Shown here: piece after piece, positions 17,276 to 25,520 of the stretch
Numbering within the stretch: position 1 is the first letter of the stretch
How the letters are laid out: every line of letters starts with the position of its first letter
Assembly (NCBI RefSeq): GCF_946190065.1
Contig: NZ_CAMHZD010000005.1
Coordinates: 55,518 to 119,517 of the forward strand
Direction: 5' to 3'
DNA: 64,000 bases
Origin: Streptococcus mitis
GTDB taxonomy: Bacteria > Bacillota > Bacilli > Lactobacillales > Streptococcaceae
Notes under the pieces: model-generated
Databases searched by the model: none
What the model saw: only the letters and a program-made list of their open reading frames with translations
What the model was told of the DNA's origin: nothing
Position numbers and translations under genes: made by a program

Positions 17276-17746
17276 CTAGTATCTCGGATAAGGATAAAAT
17301 TCCCCCTCTTCCAAGCCAACTTTTCCTTCTTCAAAGACTTCTTGGTTCCATTCCATGACGAATTCTTCTGCTTCTGGGTCTTCCAAAAAGTCCATAAGGG
17401 CATCTAGTCCAACCTCGGCAGTATCTTTAAGGAAAAGAGCAAAATAAGCTAAAAATTCGCGAGAAAATCCTTTTTTAGGCAGGTAAGGAATGACCGTCAA
17501 ATAGTCTTCCTCATTGACGGTTGACTTGGCAGGATTGTAAAAAAGCACTGCTTCTTCAAAGAGGATATCATCTGACGAAACCTCTCCGTCCTCGTCCACC
17601 ATCTCCACACCTGTAGCGTTTTGTGCTTCCAATAGAAAACTCACTTCAACTGCGTGGTTGCGTTTGTCCCAACTAATCTCAAAGTCAAAGGGAAAGTTCT
17701 TCTCCAACTCTTCCTCTAAAACATCTAAAAATCCGTAAGTTGCCAT
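17276..17746 (-). CDS. DUF3013-family protein
   Basis: A 156-residue, strongly acidic soluble protein (MATYGFLDVLEEELEKNFPF..., DFLEDPEAEEFVMEWNQEVF) matching a streptococcal family of unknown function, which I recall as DUF3013. It begins a leftward operon with the membrane protease and Nudix genes, 18 bases apart. Confidence 0.75.
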   Translation of the reverse strand: MATYGFLDVLEEELEKNFPFDFEISWDKRNHAVEVSFLLEAQNATGVEMVDEDGEVSSDDILFEEAVLFYNPAKSTVNEEDYLTVIPYLPKKGFSREFLAYFALFLKDTAEVGLDALMDFLEDPEAEEFVMEWNQEVFEEGKVGLEEGEFYPYPRY

Positions 17747-17862
17747 TTTGTCCTCTTTCCTATGCGACTCTTAAATCGCCCCGATTGCTCGGAAATATGC
17801 TAAAATAGATACTACCATCTTACCACATATACATCAGAAAATCCACGTTAGAAAGGACTGCT

Positions 17863-19134
17863 ATGCCAGACAATCTCGCGCTTCGCATGCGCCCTAAAAC
17901 CATCGACCAGGTCATCGGTCAGGAACATCTGGTTGGACAAGGAAAAATCATCCGCCGCATGGTGGAAGCCAACCGACTGTCCTCCATGATTCTATATGGA
18001 CCCCCAGGAATCGGCAAGACCAGTATTGCCTCTGCCATCGCAGGGACGACCAAGTATGCCTTTCGAACTTTCAATGCGACAGTTGATAGTAAAAAGAGAC
18101 TGCAAGAAATCGCTGAAGAAGCTAAATTCTCAGGTGGCCTTGTACTGCTACTAGACGAGATTCATCGTCTTGACAAGACTAAACAAGACTTCCTCTTGCC
18201 TCTCTTGGAAAGTGGTCTGGTCATCATGATTGGGGCTACGACTGAAAATCCTTTCTTTTCTGTCACTCCTGCCATTCGTAGCCGTGTTCAAATTTTTGAG
18301 TTGGAACCTCTGTCTAACCAAGACGTCAAAGAGGCTCTTCAGATAGCTCTAAGTAGTCCTGAGCGTGGTTTTGATTTCCCAGTAGAACTAGATGAAGATG
18401 CGCTGGATTTCATCGCAACCTCTACAAACGGAGACCTGCGCTCTGCCTTTAACTCACTGGATTTGGCAGTTCTCTCTACCCCTGAGAATGACGAGGGCAT
18501 CCGCCATATCACCCTAGACATCATGGAAAATAGTCTTCAGAGAAGCTACATTACCATGGACAAGGATGGAGACGGTCACTATGATGTTCTATCTGCCTTG
18601 CAAAAGTCTATCCGTGGCTCAGATGTTGATGCCAGTCTTCACTATGCTGCCCGCTTGATTGAGGCTGGTGATTTGCCAAGTCTCGCTCGTCGTTTGACTG
18701 TTATCGCTTATGAAGATATCGGTTTGGCCAATCCTGAAGCCCAGATTCACACCGTGACTGCCCTGAATGCTGCACAGAGGATTGGTTTCCCCGAGGCTCG
18801 TATCCTCATTGCCAACGTCGTGATTGATTTGGCTCTTTCTCCAAAATCCAACTCAGCTTATGTGGCTATGGACAAGGCACTTGCTGACCTCAAAACATCA
18901 GGGCACTTGCCTATTCCGCGACACCTGCGTGATGGGCACTACAGTGGAAGCAAGGAACTGGGCAATGCCCAAGACTATCTCTATCCACACAACTATCCTG
19001 GAAATTGGATTAAACAAGACTATCTGCCAGAAAAAATTCGTAATCATCACTATTTCCAAGCAGAAGATACTGGTAAATATGAACGGGCTTTGTCTCAAAG
19101 AAAGGAAGCTATCGACCGTTTGCGAAAAATCTGA
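17863..19134 (+). CDS. rarA: Replication-associated recombination protein A (AAA ATPase)
   Basis: A 423-residue AAA+ ATPase of the RarA/MgsA/WRNIP1 family acting at stalled forks. It starts with LALRMRPKTIDQVIGQEHL, has Walker A GPPGIGKTS, Walker B LLLDEIHRL, sensor 1 GATTENP and the C-terminal helical tetramerisation domain (SALQKSIRGSDVDASLHYAARLI). AGAAAGGA lies upstream of the ATG. Single gene. Confidence 0.95.
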   Translation: MPDNLALRMRPKTIDQVIGQEHLVGQGKIIRRMVEANRLSSMILYGPPGIGKTSIASAIAGTTKYAFRTFNATVDSKKRLQEIAEEAKFSGGLVLLLDEIHRLDKTKQDFLLPLLESGLVIMIGATTENPFFSVTPAIRSRVQIFELEPLSNQDVKEALQIALSSPERGFDFPVELDEDALDFIATSTNGDLRSAFNSLDLAVLSTPENDEGIRHITLDIMENSLQRSYITMDKDGDGHYDVLSALQKSIRGSDVDASLHYAARLIEAGDLPSLARRLTVIAYEDIGLANPEAQIHTVTALNAAQRIGFPEARILIANVVIDLALSPKSNSAYVAMDKALADLKTSGHLPIPRHLRDGHYSGSKELGNAQDYLYPHNYPGNWIKQDYLPEKIRNHHYFQAEDTGKYERALSQRKEAIDRLRKI

Positions 19135-19163
19135 AATCCTTTTCAAAAAATTGCACTTTCCTC

Positions 19164-19191
19164 TTGATTTTTTTTGAAAAAGTGGTATCAT
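19164..19191 (+). promoter_or_regulatory. Promoter of 6S RNA
   Basis: TTGATT (19164-19169), 16 bases, then TATCAT (19186-19191) with an extended TGG just before it. Placed immediately upstream of the RNA. Confidence 0.6.
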
Positions 19192-19198
19192 ATAAACA

Positions 19199-19394
19199 TA
19201 GAAACGCTGTGGTGTACGACTTCACACTTAAGTGTTGACCGACTATTTTTTGTATTATTAGGGAAACAAAAGTCTTCTAACAGCATGTAGGCCGTCTCAC
19301 ACGGAAACAGCTTCAGTTAGAGCGAGTTGCCCACCTGCTTAATTGCGCGGGTTCAATACAAACCGTGAAGTTTCGGCACCAATACAGCTTTTTT
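19199..19394 (+). ncRNA. ssrS: 6S RNA
   Basis: About 195 nt of non-coding sequence has complementary ends (CGCTGT near 19204 with ACAGC near 19384) and an internal rod-like fold, and is followed by a T-run. It starts just after a promoter. The position between rarA and tRNA-Lys and the size fit the RNA polymerase-binding 6S RNA of streptococci. Identified by features and context, not by alignment; ends are approximate. Confidence 0.75.
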
Positions 19395-19398
19395 CTTT

Positions 19399-19471
19399 GC
19401 CTCCTTAGCTCAGCTGGCAGAGCAGCGGACTCTTAATCCGTGGGTCACAGGTTCGATCCCTGTAGGGGGCA
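19399..19471 (+). tRNA. tRNA-Lys (CTT)
   Basis: 73 nt cloverleaf: acceptor GCCTCCT/AGGGGGC, D-arm TAGCTCAGCTGGCAGAGC, anticodon loop CTCTTAA on a GCGGA/TCCGT stem, T-loop TTCGATC. It lies 4 bases after the 6S RNA T-run. Its 3' end is repeated at 20400-20472 and 23554. Confidence 0.95.
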
Positions 19472-19487
19472 TCTAAATACAACAGGA

Positions 19488-19513
19488 AAAGCCTTGATAA
19501 CCAAGGCTTTTTT
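19488..19513 (+). terminator. Terminator after tRNA-Lys
   Basis: AAGCCTTG pairs with CAAGGCTT and TTTTTT follows. Copies also follow the second tRNA-Lys and the tRNA fragment at 23554. Confidence 0.85.
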
Positions 19514-19749
19514 GCTTATCTATAACTGATTTGCCTCATCATTTGCCCCACTTTTAAATCTATCTTTTCTTTTTGAATCAAATTACATCTTTACAAATAG
19601 TGTAAAGCCAGTTACTTTTGCTTTGATTCCATACAATATTTTCATGTAGAGAAGACAAATTTTATCTTCTCTTTTTATTTTCAAAATAATAAAAACTGAT
19701 TTTCTTTTCATAAATCAGACTGAAACTTCCAAATTTTCCATTTAGTTTA
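19514..19749. other. AT-rich non-coding stretch
   Basis: No gene was seen. Near 19542 it contains TTTGCCCCACTTTTAAATC. A related string recurs near 23450 just before the tRNA-Lys remnant, suggesting a shared boundary of the relic island. Confidence 0.4.
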
Positions 19750-19778
19750 TTGATATTTCCTCTAAAAAGGTGTATAAT
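19750..19778 (+). promoter_or_regulatory. Promoter of the DUF308-like gene
   Basis: TTGATA (19750-19755), a 17-base spacer and TATAAT (19773-19778), 43 bases ahead of the start codon. Confidence 0.8.
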
Positions 19779-19821
19779 ATTTTTATTATCAAACTATACT
19801 ATATAACAGGATGGTATTGAA

Positions 19822-20337
19822 ATGAAATTTTCTAATCGTTTATCGCTATTCCTTGCAGGAGTTGTTTTTGTCCTTTTAGGACTTTTCCTATTTACAAACC
19901 CAGTAGCTAATCTTGTTGCTTACAGCTGGTGGATTGCATTTGGTTTACTGGTTTCTTCTATAGCAGCTATTTTAGGCTATTTCTCTGTACCAAAAGAGCT
20001 TCGCTCACCAGCTCATCTTTTCCAAGGGATTGTTAATCTTCTCTTAGCTCTTTACCTCGTTGCCTATGGCTTTGTGACGCTGCCAGTTGTCATTCCAACT
20101 ATTTTAGGAATTTGGTTAATTGTAGAAGCCATTATAGTTTTCTTTAAAGGCAATCGTCTGGGATTGATTTTCCCTATTATTGGCAACCATATCATGTGGA
20201 TAGCGTTGCTTGCATTTTTACTAGGTCTAGTGATTTTGTTCAATCCAGTAGCTACAAGTGTCTTTGTCGTTTATGTCGTTGCCTTTGCATTTTTAATTGT
20301 TGGTTTCACCTATATCCTTGATGCCTTTCGTAAATAA
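19822..20337 (+). CDS. DUF308 / HdeD-like membrane protein
   Basis: A 171-residue protein with six evenly spaced hydrophobic helices in three repeated pairs, typical of DUF308 (LVLLGLFLF, LGIWLIVEAIIVFFKG, FLIVGFTYILDAFRK). Related E. coli HdeD acts in acid resistance, but function here is unknown. It sits between two tRNA-Lys genes, and the N-terminal half of the protein at 21710-22999 looks similar. Confidence 0.8.
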   Translation: MKFSNRLSLFLAGVVFVLLGLFLFTNPVANLVAYSWWIAFGLLVSSIAAILGYFSVPKELRSPAHLFQGIVNLLLALYLVAYGFVTLPVVIPTILGIWLIVEAIIVFFKGNRLGLIFPIIGNHIMWIALLAFLLGLVILFNPVATSVFVVYVVAFAFLIVGFTYILDAFRK

Positions 20338-20366
20338 TCTAGCTGCCATTTTGGGCATATTAAAAT

Positions 20367-20395
20367 AGCTGGGAAGTTACATTCTCAGCTTTTTC
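20367..20395 (+). terminator. Terminator after the DUF308-like gene
   Basis: AGCTGGGAA and TTCTCAGCT form a stem followed by a T-run. Confidence 0.75.
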
Positions 20396-20399
20396 TGTT

Positions 20400-20472
20400 G
20401 CCTCCTTAGCTCAGTTGGTAGAGCAGTAGACTCTTAAGCTATGGGGCGCAGGTTCGAGCCCTGCAGGGGGCA
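20400..20472 (+). tRNA. Second tRNA-Lys (CTT), unusual anticodon stem
   Basis: 73 nt with the same acceptor stem and anticodon loop (CTCTTAA) as the tRNA-Lys at 19399. The anticodon stem GTAGA/GCTAT has an A-G mismatch next to the loop, and the T-stem is changed in a compensated way (GCAGG/CCTGC). It may be functional or a drifting duplicate. Followed by its own copy of the tRNA terminator. Confidence 0.75.
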
Positions 20473-20492
20473 CATCTAAATCAACAGAAATA

Positions 20493-20516
20493 AGCCTTGA
20501 AACCAAGGCTTTTTTA
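20493..20516 (+). terminator. Terminator after the second tRNA-Lys
   Basis: AAGCCTTG and CAAGGCTT form a stem with a TTTTTT tail, a repeat of the one at 19488. Confidence 0.75.
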
Positions 20517-20611
20517 ACGTCTAATAGCTTTTTGTAGAAAAGTATTTAAAAATAAAAGAGAAGAGAATCTCTCACTCTCTTCTCAGTATATCTTATTAAA
20601 TTTAGTTTTTC

Positions 20612-21700
20612 TTAATCTACCTGATTTTCCTTTGCAACGACAAATTCTTTAACCAGTCGATAGATAACAGCAAATACGGGGGTAAAGAATATCATTCCAA
20701 GTAGTCCGAAAAGATTCCCTCCGATACTAGCTGCTGCAAGTGTGAAAAGAGCTGGCAAACCAATAGACTGACCTACAACTTTTGGATAAATAAGGTTTCC
20801 TTCAATCAGCTGTATAACTTGATATAGAAGAAGAGAAAGTAAGGCTTGAGTAGGACTCACTGTGAAGATAAAAATCGCTCCCACAACACAAGCAATCATA
20901 GGCCCTACATAAGGAATGAACGATAGCACTCCTGCAAAGATACCTGTCATTACTCCATAGGGTATCCCAAACATGCTGTAACCAACCGCTATCATAACTC
21001 CTATGATAACTGCTTCAATCAGCTGACTCATCAAAAATTGGTCATAAGTCTCTAGTGCTACTTGTCCAATGTAAGTCAACTTTATCACCACCTTCTCTGG
21101 AAGAAAAACTTTTAGAAGTCGACTCGTCATCGCTGCCAAATGTTCCTTACTGGATAAAAATAAAAAGGTGAAGACTATAATCAAAAAGGCATTCATCAAA
21201 CTTGAAAAAATATTGCCGATATTACTAGTCAGACCTGATAAAAAACCTATCAAAGCTTGGCTAATAGAACTAGATTGTCCCTGTATGCCTGATACGATAG
21301 TTGACAGCATGTCTTTGGTTACAAATTCCGAGCTGTCTAGCAATTTCCTAAGTTGAGTCAGGACTGTTGAAAGGACTGCTCCCAGCTGACTAATAGTCTG
21401 GGCTAGGGTTGGCAGCACCAAAACCAAAAGAGCAATCACGATTAAGATAAGAGCTAGGAAAACAAGTACCATGGCAATCGGACGACGCAACTCTGCCTTT
21501 ACCTTCAATTTAACTAAGTACTGTTCAATTTTTTTCATAGGAACATTAAGCACAAAAGCAATAACAGCACCATAAATCAAGGTTGATATTACATCAAAGA
21601 GAGAGATTGCTCCTGATATAAAGCTCGATGCATTCAGAATTACAAGAGCAACCAGCCCTATAAAAAGTATTAACGGGGTGTATTTTTTTACTAAGTTCAT
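20612..21700 (-). CDS. AI-2E family transporter
   Basis: A 362-residue membrane protein with about eight helices and the family-specific C-terminal region (FGIPYGVMTGIFAGVLSFIP, YVGPMIACVVGAI, GLLGMIFFTPVFAVIYRLV). Members have been tied to AI-2 export or Na+/H+ antiport, so the substrate is open. AAGGAG precedes the start. It lies 9 bases after the membrane hydrolase gene, in one operon inside the tRNA-Lys island. Confidence 0.88.
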   Translation of the reverse strand: MNLVKKYTPLILFIGLVALVILNASSFISGAISLFDVISTLIYGAVIAFVLNVPMKKIEQYLVKLKVKAELRRPIAMVLVFLALILIVIALLVLVLPTLAQTISQLGAVLSTVLTQLRKLLDSSEFVTKDMLSTIVSGIQGQSSSISQALIGFLSGLTSNIGNIFSSLMNAFLIIVFTFLFLSSKEHLAAMTSRLLKVFLPEKVVIKLTYIGQVALETYDQFLMSQLIEAVIIGVMIAVGYSMFGIPYGVMTGIFAGVLSFIPYVGPMIACVVGAIFIFTVSPTQALLSLLLYQVIQLIEGNLIYPKVVGQSIGLPALFTLAAASIGGNLFGLLGMIFFTPVFAVIYRLVKEFVVAKENQVD

Positions 21701-21709
21701 AAATTCTCC

Positions 21710-22999
21710 TTAATAAACATGTTTAGATACGACTATACTATTTGGTTTTTCAAACTCTCGATTAAGGTAGGCTTGGTAAGTTCCTGGAGCGATAAATCCT
21801 TTGGGTGAGAGGATATCGGTGCCAGCCTGACCGACTATGGTATCAGCCAAGAGCACACAGTTTGTAGATAAGACAAAGTAGGATTTAAACTTAGATTTGA
21901 TAAATTTATAAAGTTCCCCATCTGTCTCATGTCTGATTTTATAAGCGTAGGTGTAGTCTTCCTTACCATCACCTGTCATGATTTTATCTGCACTTGGCTC
22001 CCATGGAATCGTCAGTTGTTTCAATTCAGCCAACTTTTTCTGAACTGCTTTTTCCATTTCAGGCGTCAAATCTATCCCATAACCAAAAAGCGTTTTTTGA
22101 CTCTCACGTTTACATAGGTCAATGTACTTGTCACGATCACAGAAATATAAGACACCATCTCCTACCATGCCAAATAAGGTCTCAGAAGACGGATCATAGT
22201 TGCCATAAGAAATAACACGGCCTTGATAGCAGATATCCACATGACCAATTGCCGAAAACAGAGAGGTCTCAGCTGTATGAACAAAAATTTCAAGCTCCGC
22301 TGTCTTACCAGACTTCACCATTCCAAGATGGATATCCTCTCTCTCATCAGCATTTTCCTGCATGAATTTGTTAACTTTTGCTAAAGTTCTTGCAGGGATG
22401 AGAGCGGCTAGGACAATAGGTAAGCTAATTCTAATACGACGTTTGAGATGGTTTTTCCCAATTTCCTCCTCAAACAAGAAACCATCACGGATATTGGACA
22501 GACCATAAAGGAAAAAATAAGCCCCTAATACAAAGAGTTGAAAGACAGAATTTCCTGTAGAGGACAAAAGACTAGTCCCACCAAGAAAAACTAGTACGAG
22601 TCCATCTAGTAAGAGACGAAAACGAGGTCGAATTTTGTTTTTGCGGTAGAGAACATAGGTGACAAGGTTAATACTAGCATGAAAAATCTGATAAACTCCA
22701 ATCACAAGAGCCAAAATATAAATCGGCACATCCGTCGCAAGATTGGAGCCAAGCAAATATCCCAGCACTAACAATTTAACCAGTGCAACTCCCAAGGTGT
22801 CCGTTGACTGACTTTTTTTGAAAATACGTAATACTAAATCTAAGACCGTTGCTATCCAAGCTAAAAACAGAACCAGTCGAATAACCTTTACTGGCAACCA
22901 AGTCCCCGTGACCATCAAGATGAGACCTAGCAGAACAAACAAGAACCCCTGAGCAAGTAATTTCTTACCTGTCAGACCTAAAGATAGAATTTTCGCCAT
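21710..22999 (-). CDS. Membrane protein with C-terminal YiiX/NlpC-like hydrolase domain
   Basis: A 429-residue protein. Residues 1-190 hold about six helices resembling DUF308. After HLKRRIRISLPIVLAALIPA comes a soluble domain with GHVDICYQGRVISYGNYD (about 265-283) and LSTNCVLLADTIVGQAG (about 376-392). The H...C order matches circularly permuted papain-like enzymes (YiiX/NlpC-P60 superfamily), so His and Cys are the likely catalytic pair. The ATG at 22999 has AAAGG upstream. Function is inferred from the fold only; amidase or thioesterase action at the membrane is possible. Confidence 0.65.
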   Translation of the reverse strand: MAKILSLGLTGKKLLAQGFLFVLLGLILMVTGTWLPVKVIRLVLFLAWIATVLDLVLRIFKKSQSTDTLGVALVKLLVLGYLLGSNLATDVPIYILALVIGVYQIFHASINLVTYVLYRKNKIRPRFRLLLDGLVLVFLGGTSLLSSTGNSVFQLFVLGAYFFLYGLSNIRDGFLFEEEIGKNHLKRRIRISLPIVLAALIPARTLAKVNKFMQENADEREDIHLGMVKSGKTAELEIFVHTAETSLFSAIGHVDICYQGRVISYGNYDPSSETLFGMVGDGVLYFCDRDKYIDLCKRESQKTLFGYGIDLTPEMEKAVQKKLAELKQLTIPWEPSADKIMTGDGKEDYTYAYKIRHETDGELYKFIKSKFKSYFVLSTNCVLLADTIVGQAGTDILSPKGFIAPGTYQAYLNREFEKPNSIVVSKHVY

Positions 23000-23011
23000 A
23001 TAAAAACCTTT

Positions 23012-23146
23012 CAACAATAAAAATTAAACACTCCGATTAAACTGACTAGTAAATAGCCAACACTACAAACAGCCTGTGCCAGCAACATATGGTGACTAGA
23101 AATGACTGTAGTAATGTCACCATCTTGTCTTATGCACTTCTAAAAT
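23012..23146 (-). pseudogene. Possible C-terminal fragment of a membrane protein
   Basis: A short open frame without a convincing start reads DGDITTVISSHHMLLAQAVC and then SVGYLLVSLIGVFNFYC before a TGA. It encodes one or two hydrophobic helices and ends 12 bases before the next gene starts. It could be the tail of a lost gene or a small membrane peptide from an internal ATG. Confidence 0.3.
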
Positions 23147-23553
23147 TTGTTATATTGATTAGAAACCAGAGCTTATAAAAACTAGCTAAACTCGAGAGAT
23201 AGACACAATTGCGACGAAAAAATGTATAACCAATTCAACTTGTTAAGGTAAGAAAGCATTATTTCCAATCTATTAATTATTCATCTATTACCTATTATGA
23301 CACAATATTCCCTATAGTTCAACTTTTTACTTGTTTTTATATTACACGGACTAAAAAGTTTTCAACAGTTGATTGCATTTGTTTTAATAAGTTTTAACCT
23401 TTCTTGGTTAGATAAAAAAAGAACCATACAGTTTAGAATCTGTATGGTTTTTGCCCCACTTTTGTCCCATTTTTAAATCATGACATTGAAAATACCTAAA
23501 ATCACTTATATTTCAATATTTTTAATTGCTCTCAATATGAAAGTCCTTTCCAA
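23147..23553. other. Non-coding relic region
   Basis: No intact gene was seen. A hairpin at 23418-23452 (AACCATACAG/CTGTATGGTT plus T-run) looks like a terminator. It is followed by TTGCCCCACTTTTG, also present in related form near 19542. Confidence 0.45.
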
Positions 23554-23613
23554 ATCCCTGTAGGGGGCATCTAAATCAACAGGAAAAAGCCTTGATTTAC
23601 AAGGCTTTTTTGT
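23554..23613 (+). repeat. tRNA-Lys 3'-end and terminator remnant (att-like)
   Basis: ATCCCTGTAGGGGGCATCTA, then AAT, CAACAGGAAAA and the AAGCCTTG/CAAGGCTT hairpin repeat 19456-19515 almost base for base. The 5' part of a tRNA is absent. This is what remains when an element integrates at a tRNA 3' end. Confidence 0.75.
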
Positions 23614-23650
23614 GTAGTCTTAGCACTAAAAACGATAGAAAAAGCGGCCC

Positions 23651-23726
23651 TTCTGTACTGACCCCAAAAGTTGGACAGAAAAAACCTAACTTTTGTGGCG
23701 CAGTTCATTAGCGCCACATAAAGTTA
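23651..23726. mobile_element. Possible IS-end remnant with palindrome
   Basis: CTGTACTGACCCCAAAAGTT, then GGACAG, resembles terminal sequences of IS3-family (IS150-like) elements. No transposase lies nearby. It is followed by GTGGCGC/GCGCCAC (23695-23701 with 23711-23717) inside a longer imperfect inverted repeat. Confidence 0.35.
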
Positions 23727-23801
23727 TTTAAGCATCTCCTTTTCTCTCATTACCATTTTCTGTTATAATAAATTGTACTTCTAAAATAGAAAGGTCTTAA
23801 G

Positions 23802-24947
23802 ATGACAACTCTTATTAAACATAAACGTGTAGAATTTTCAGAACTTTTTTATGACTTAGTTTTTGTTTTTGCAATTTCAAAAGTAACTACTTTAATCGAC
23901 CATCTTCATAACGGTATTTTGACTTGGAATTCTTTCCTTGATTTTTTCATTGCTATTTTGGTTCTCATCGATTCCTGGATGATTCAAACCGATTATACCA
24001 ATCGCTATGGAAAGAACTCTTTATTTAACATGGTAATCATGTTTATCAAAATGGGACTTTTACTCTTTATAGCCAATATGATTGGACCTGATTGGCAACA
24101 ATATTTTCATTATCTCTGTTGGGCTATTGGTACATTAACCCTTACCTTATTTTTTCAATATTTGGTTGAATTTTTTAGAAAATCAACCGATGATGTTGAA
24201 CGGGAAAGTATCAAAGATTTTCTATGGATAACAGGTCTAGGAAGTTTAGGAGTCTATCTAGCAGCTCTTCTTCCTATTTACGTTAGAGTCTATATCTTCT
24301 TTGCTAGTATTCTGTTTATCTTTATTATGCCAAGTATCTTGCTTAATAAAGATAAGCATTACCAGGTAAATCTCCCCCATTTAATCGAGCGCATCTCCCT
24401 TCTTGTCATTATTACGTTTGGAGAGATGATTACGAATCTAGCTAACTTCTTTACAATCGAGAATTTCTCGATTTATTCGGTTCTTTATCTCATTATTATG
24501 ATTTCTCTGTTCTTGTTTTATTTTGGTCAATTCGACCATGCTATTGATGAAAAATCTAATCAAAAGGGACTATTTCTAATTTACAGTCACTATCCTATTT
24601 TCATTGGACTTATGATGATGACTGTATCGATGAGTTTTCTTCAGAATCCTGAAGCTAATCGTCTCTTTGCAACCAGCTTCTCTTATATCGGATTTGGCCT
24701 CTTTCAAGCTGCTGTCCTAGTAAATGGGCCCTATAACAAACACTATCTTCGCTATTCGAAAAGTTACTACTGTGTCCAAGCGACACTCTATCTGGCTGCC
24801 TTTATTCTCTCTTTAATCTTTGCTTCTAATCCTATAATAGTAGTGAGTATAACAACCATTTTAGCTCTAGCTATAGCCATTCATTTTATTTATTTTTATA
24901 TGACACAGAATAAAAAATATTCCAAATCTAACTGGGAGTTATTTTAA
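23802..24947 (+). CDS. LtrA-like membrane protein
   Basis: A 381-residue protein with about ten hydrophobic helices, starting KRVEFSELFYDLVFVFAISK, the family signature of low temperature requirement A proteins. A conserved ITFGEMI lies mid-protein. Biochemical role unknown. AAAGG lies upstream of the start. It is the first gene to the right of the tRNA-Lys relic island. Confidence 0.85.
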   Translation: MTTLIKHKRVEFSELFYDLVFVFAISKVTTLIDHLHNGILTWNSFLDFFIAILVLIDSWMIQTDYTNRYGKNSLFNMVIMFIKMGLLLFIANMIGPDWQQYFHYLCWAIGTLTLTLFFQYLVEFFRKSTDDVERESIKDFLWITGLGSLGVYLAALLPIYVRVYIFFASILFIFIMPSILLNKDKHYQVNLPHLIERISLLVIITFGEMITNLANFFTIENFSIYSVLYLIIMISLFLFYFGQFDHAIDEKSNQKGLFLIYSHYPIFIGLMMMTVSMSFLQNPEANRLFATSFSYIGFGLFQAAVLVNGPYNKHYLRYSKSYYCVQATLYLAAFILSLIFASNPIIVVSITTILALAIAIHFIYFYMTQNKKYSKSNWELF

Positions 24948-24959
24948 TGAGTTTATAAC

Positions 24960-24992
24960 ATTAAAAAGCTTTGGGAACCAAGGCTTTTTTGC
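24960..24992. terminator. Terminator between the LtrA-like and GNAT genes
   Basis: AAAAAGCTTTGG and CCAAGGCTTTTTT form a stem with a GAA loop, convenient for both convergent genes. Confidence 0.75.
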
Positions 24993-24995
24993 TTT

Positions 24996-25451
24996 CTACC
25001 TAAACTTTTTCATGATGTATTTCCGTACAGGTTCTTCAACCATTTGAACGATTTCAAATCCTTCTTTTTGGTAAAGATTGTAAGCTGTTTGATTTGCCTC
25101 GTAGACATTTAGAGAAATACTATCTATGTCTCCATTTTCAAAGGCCAAACTAACAAATTTCCTTAAAGCCTGGCTACCTAAGCCTTGCCCCTGTTTCTGG
25201 GGGTTGATAAAAAATCTTCCAATATGAAGATTACTGTCTTCTTGCCTGATTTTCTGGATAAGCCCCACAAACTCTTGTCCTTCAAAGATTGAAAAGATTC
25301 CTTCCAAATCTTGCAAAACTTGAATTGTCAAGGGAAAAGGAATCATTGTTCCCATCCATTGTTCTTGAAAGGATTTGCCAAGGAAGTTGGACCATTGGCA
25401 TACGAGCTGAGCGTTTTCTGTACTCACCTTTTCTTCAAAACGAATTATCAT
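24996..25451 (-). CDS. GNAT-family N-acetyltransferase
   Basis: A 151-residue GNAT protein with the acetyl-CoA motif NPQKQGQGLGSQALRKFVSL (about residues 83-102) and the C-terminal LNVYEANQTAYNLYQKEGF. The substrate is not predictable. GAGG lies upstream of the start. Divergent from cclA. Confidence 0.9.
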   Translation of the reverse strand: MIIRFEEKVSTENAQLVCQWSNFLGKSFQEQWMGTMIPFPLTIQVLQDLEGIFSIFEGQEFVGLIQKIRQEDSNLHIGRFFINPQKQGQGLGSQALRKFVSLAFENGDIDSISLNVYEANQTAYNLYQKEGFEIVQMVEEPVRKYIMKKFR

Positions 25452-25505
25452 CTTTGCCTCACCATCTTATCTATGTTTCTCCATTATACTACTTCTCCCA
25501 TTTTT

Positions 25506-25513
25506 TACGAATA
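25506..25513 (+). promoter_or_regulatory. ComX cin-box
   Basis: TACGAATA preceded by a T-run matches the competence sigma factor -10 element of streptococci. It lies 7 bases before the cclA ATG, so the competence transcript would have almost no leader. Confidence 0.8.
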
Positions 25514-25520
25514 GATAAGT

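Noticed and set aside
19516-23800. An intact prophage or integrative element at tRNA-Lys
   Set aside because: No integrase, excisionase, replication or structural genes are present, only repeated tRNA ends and membrane protein genes.
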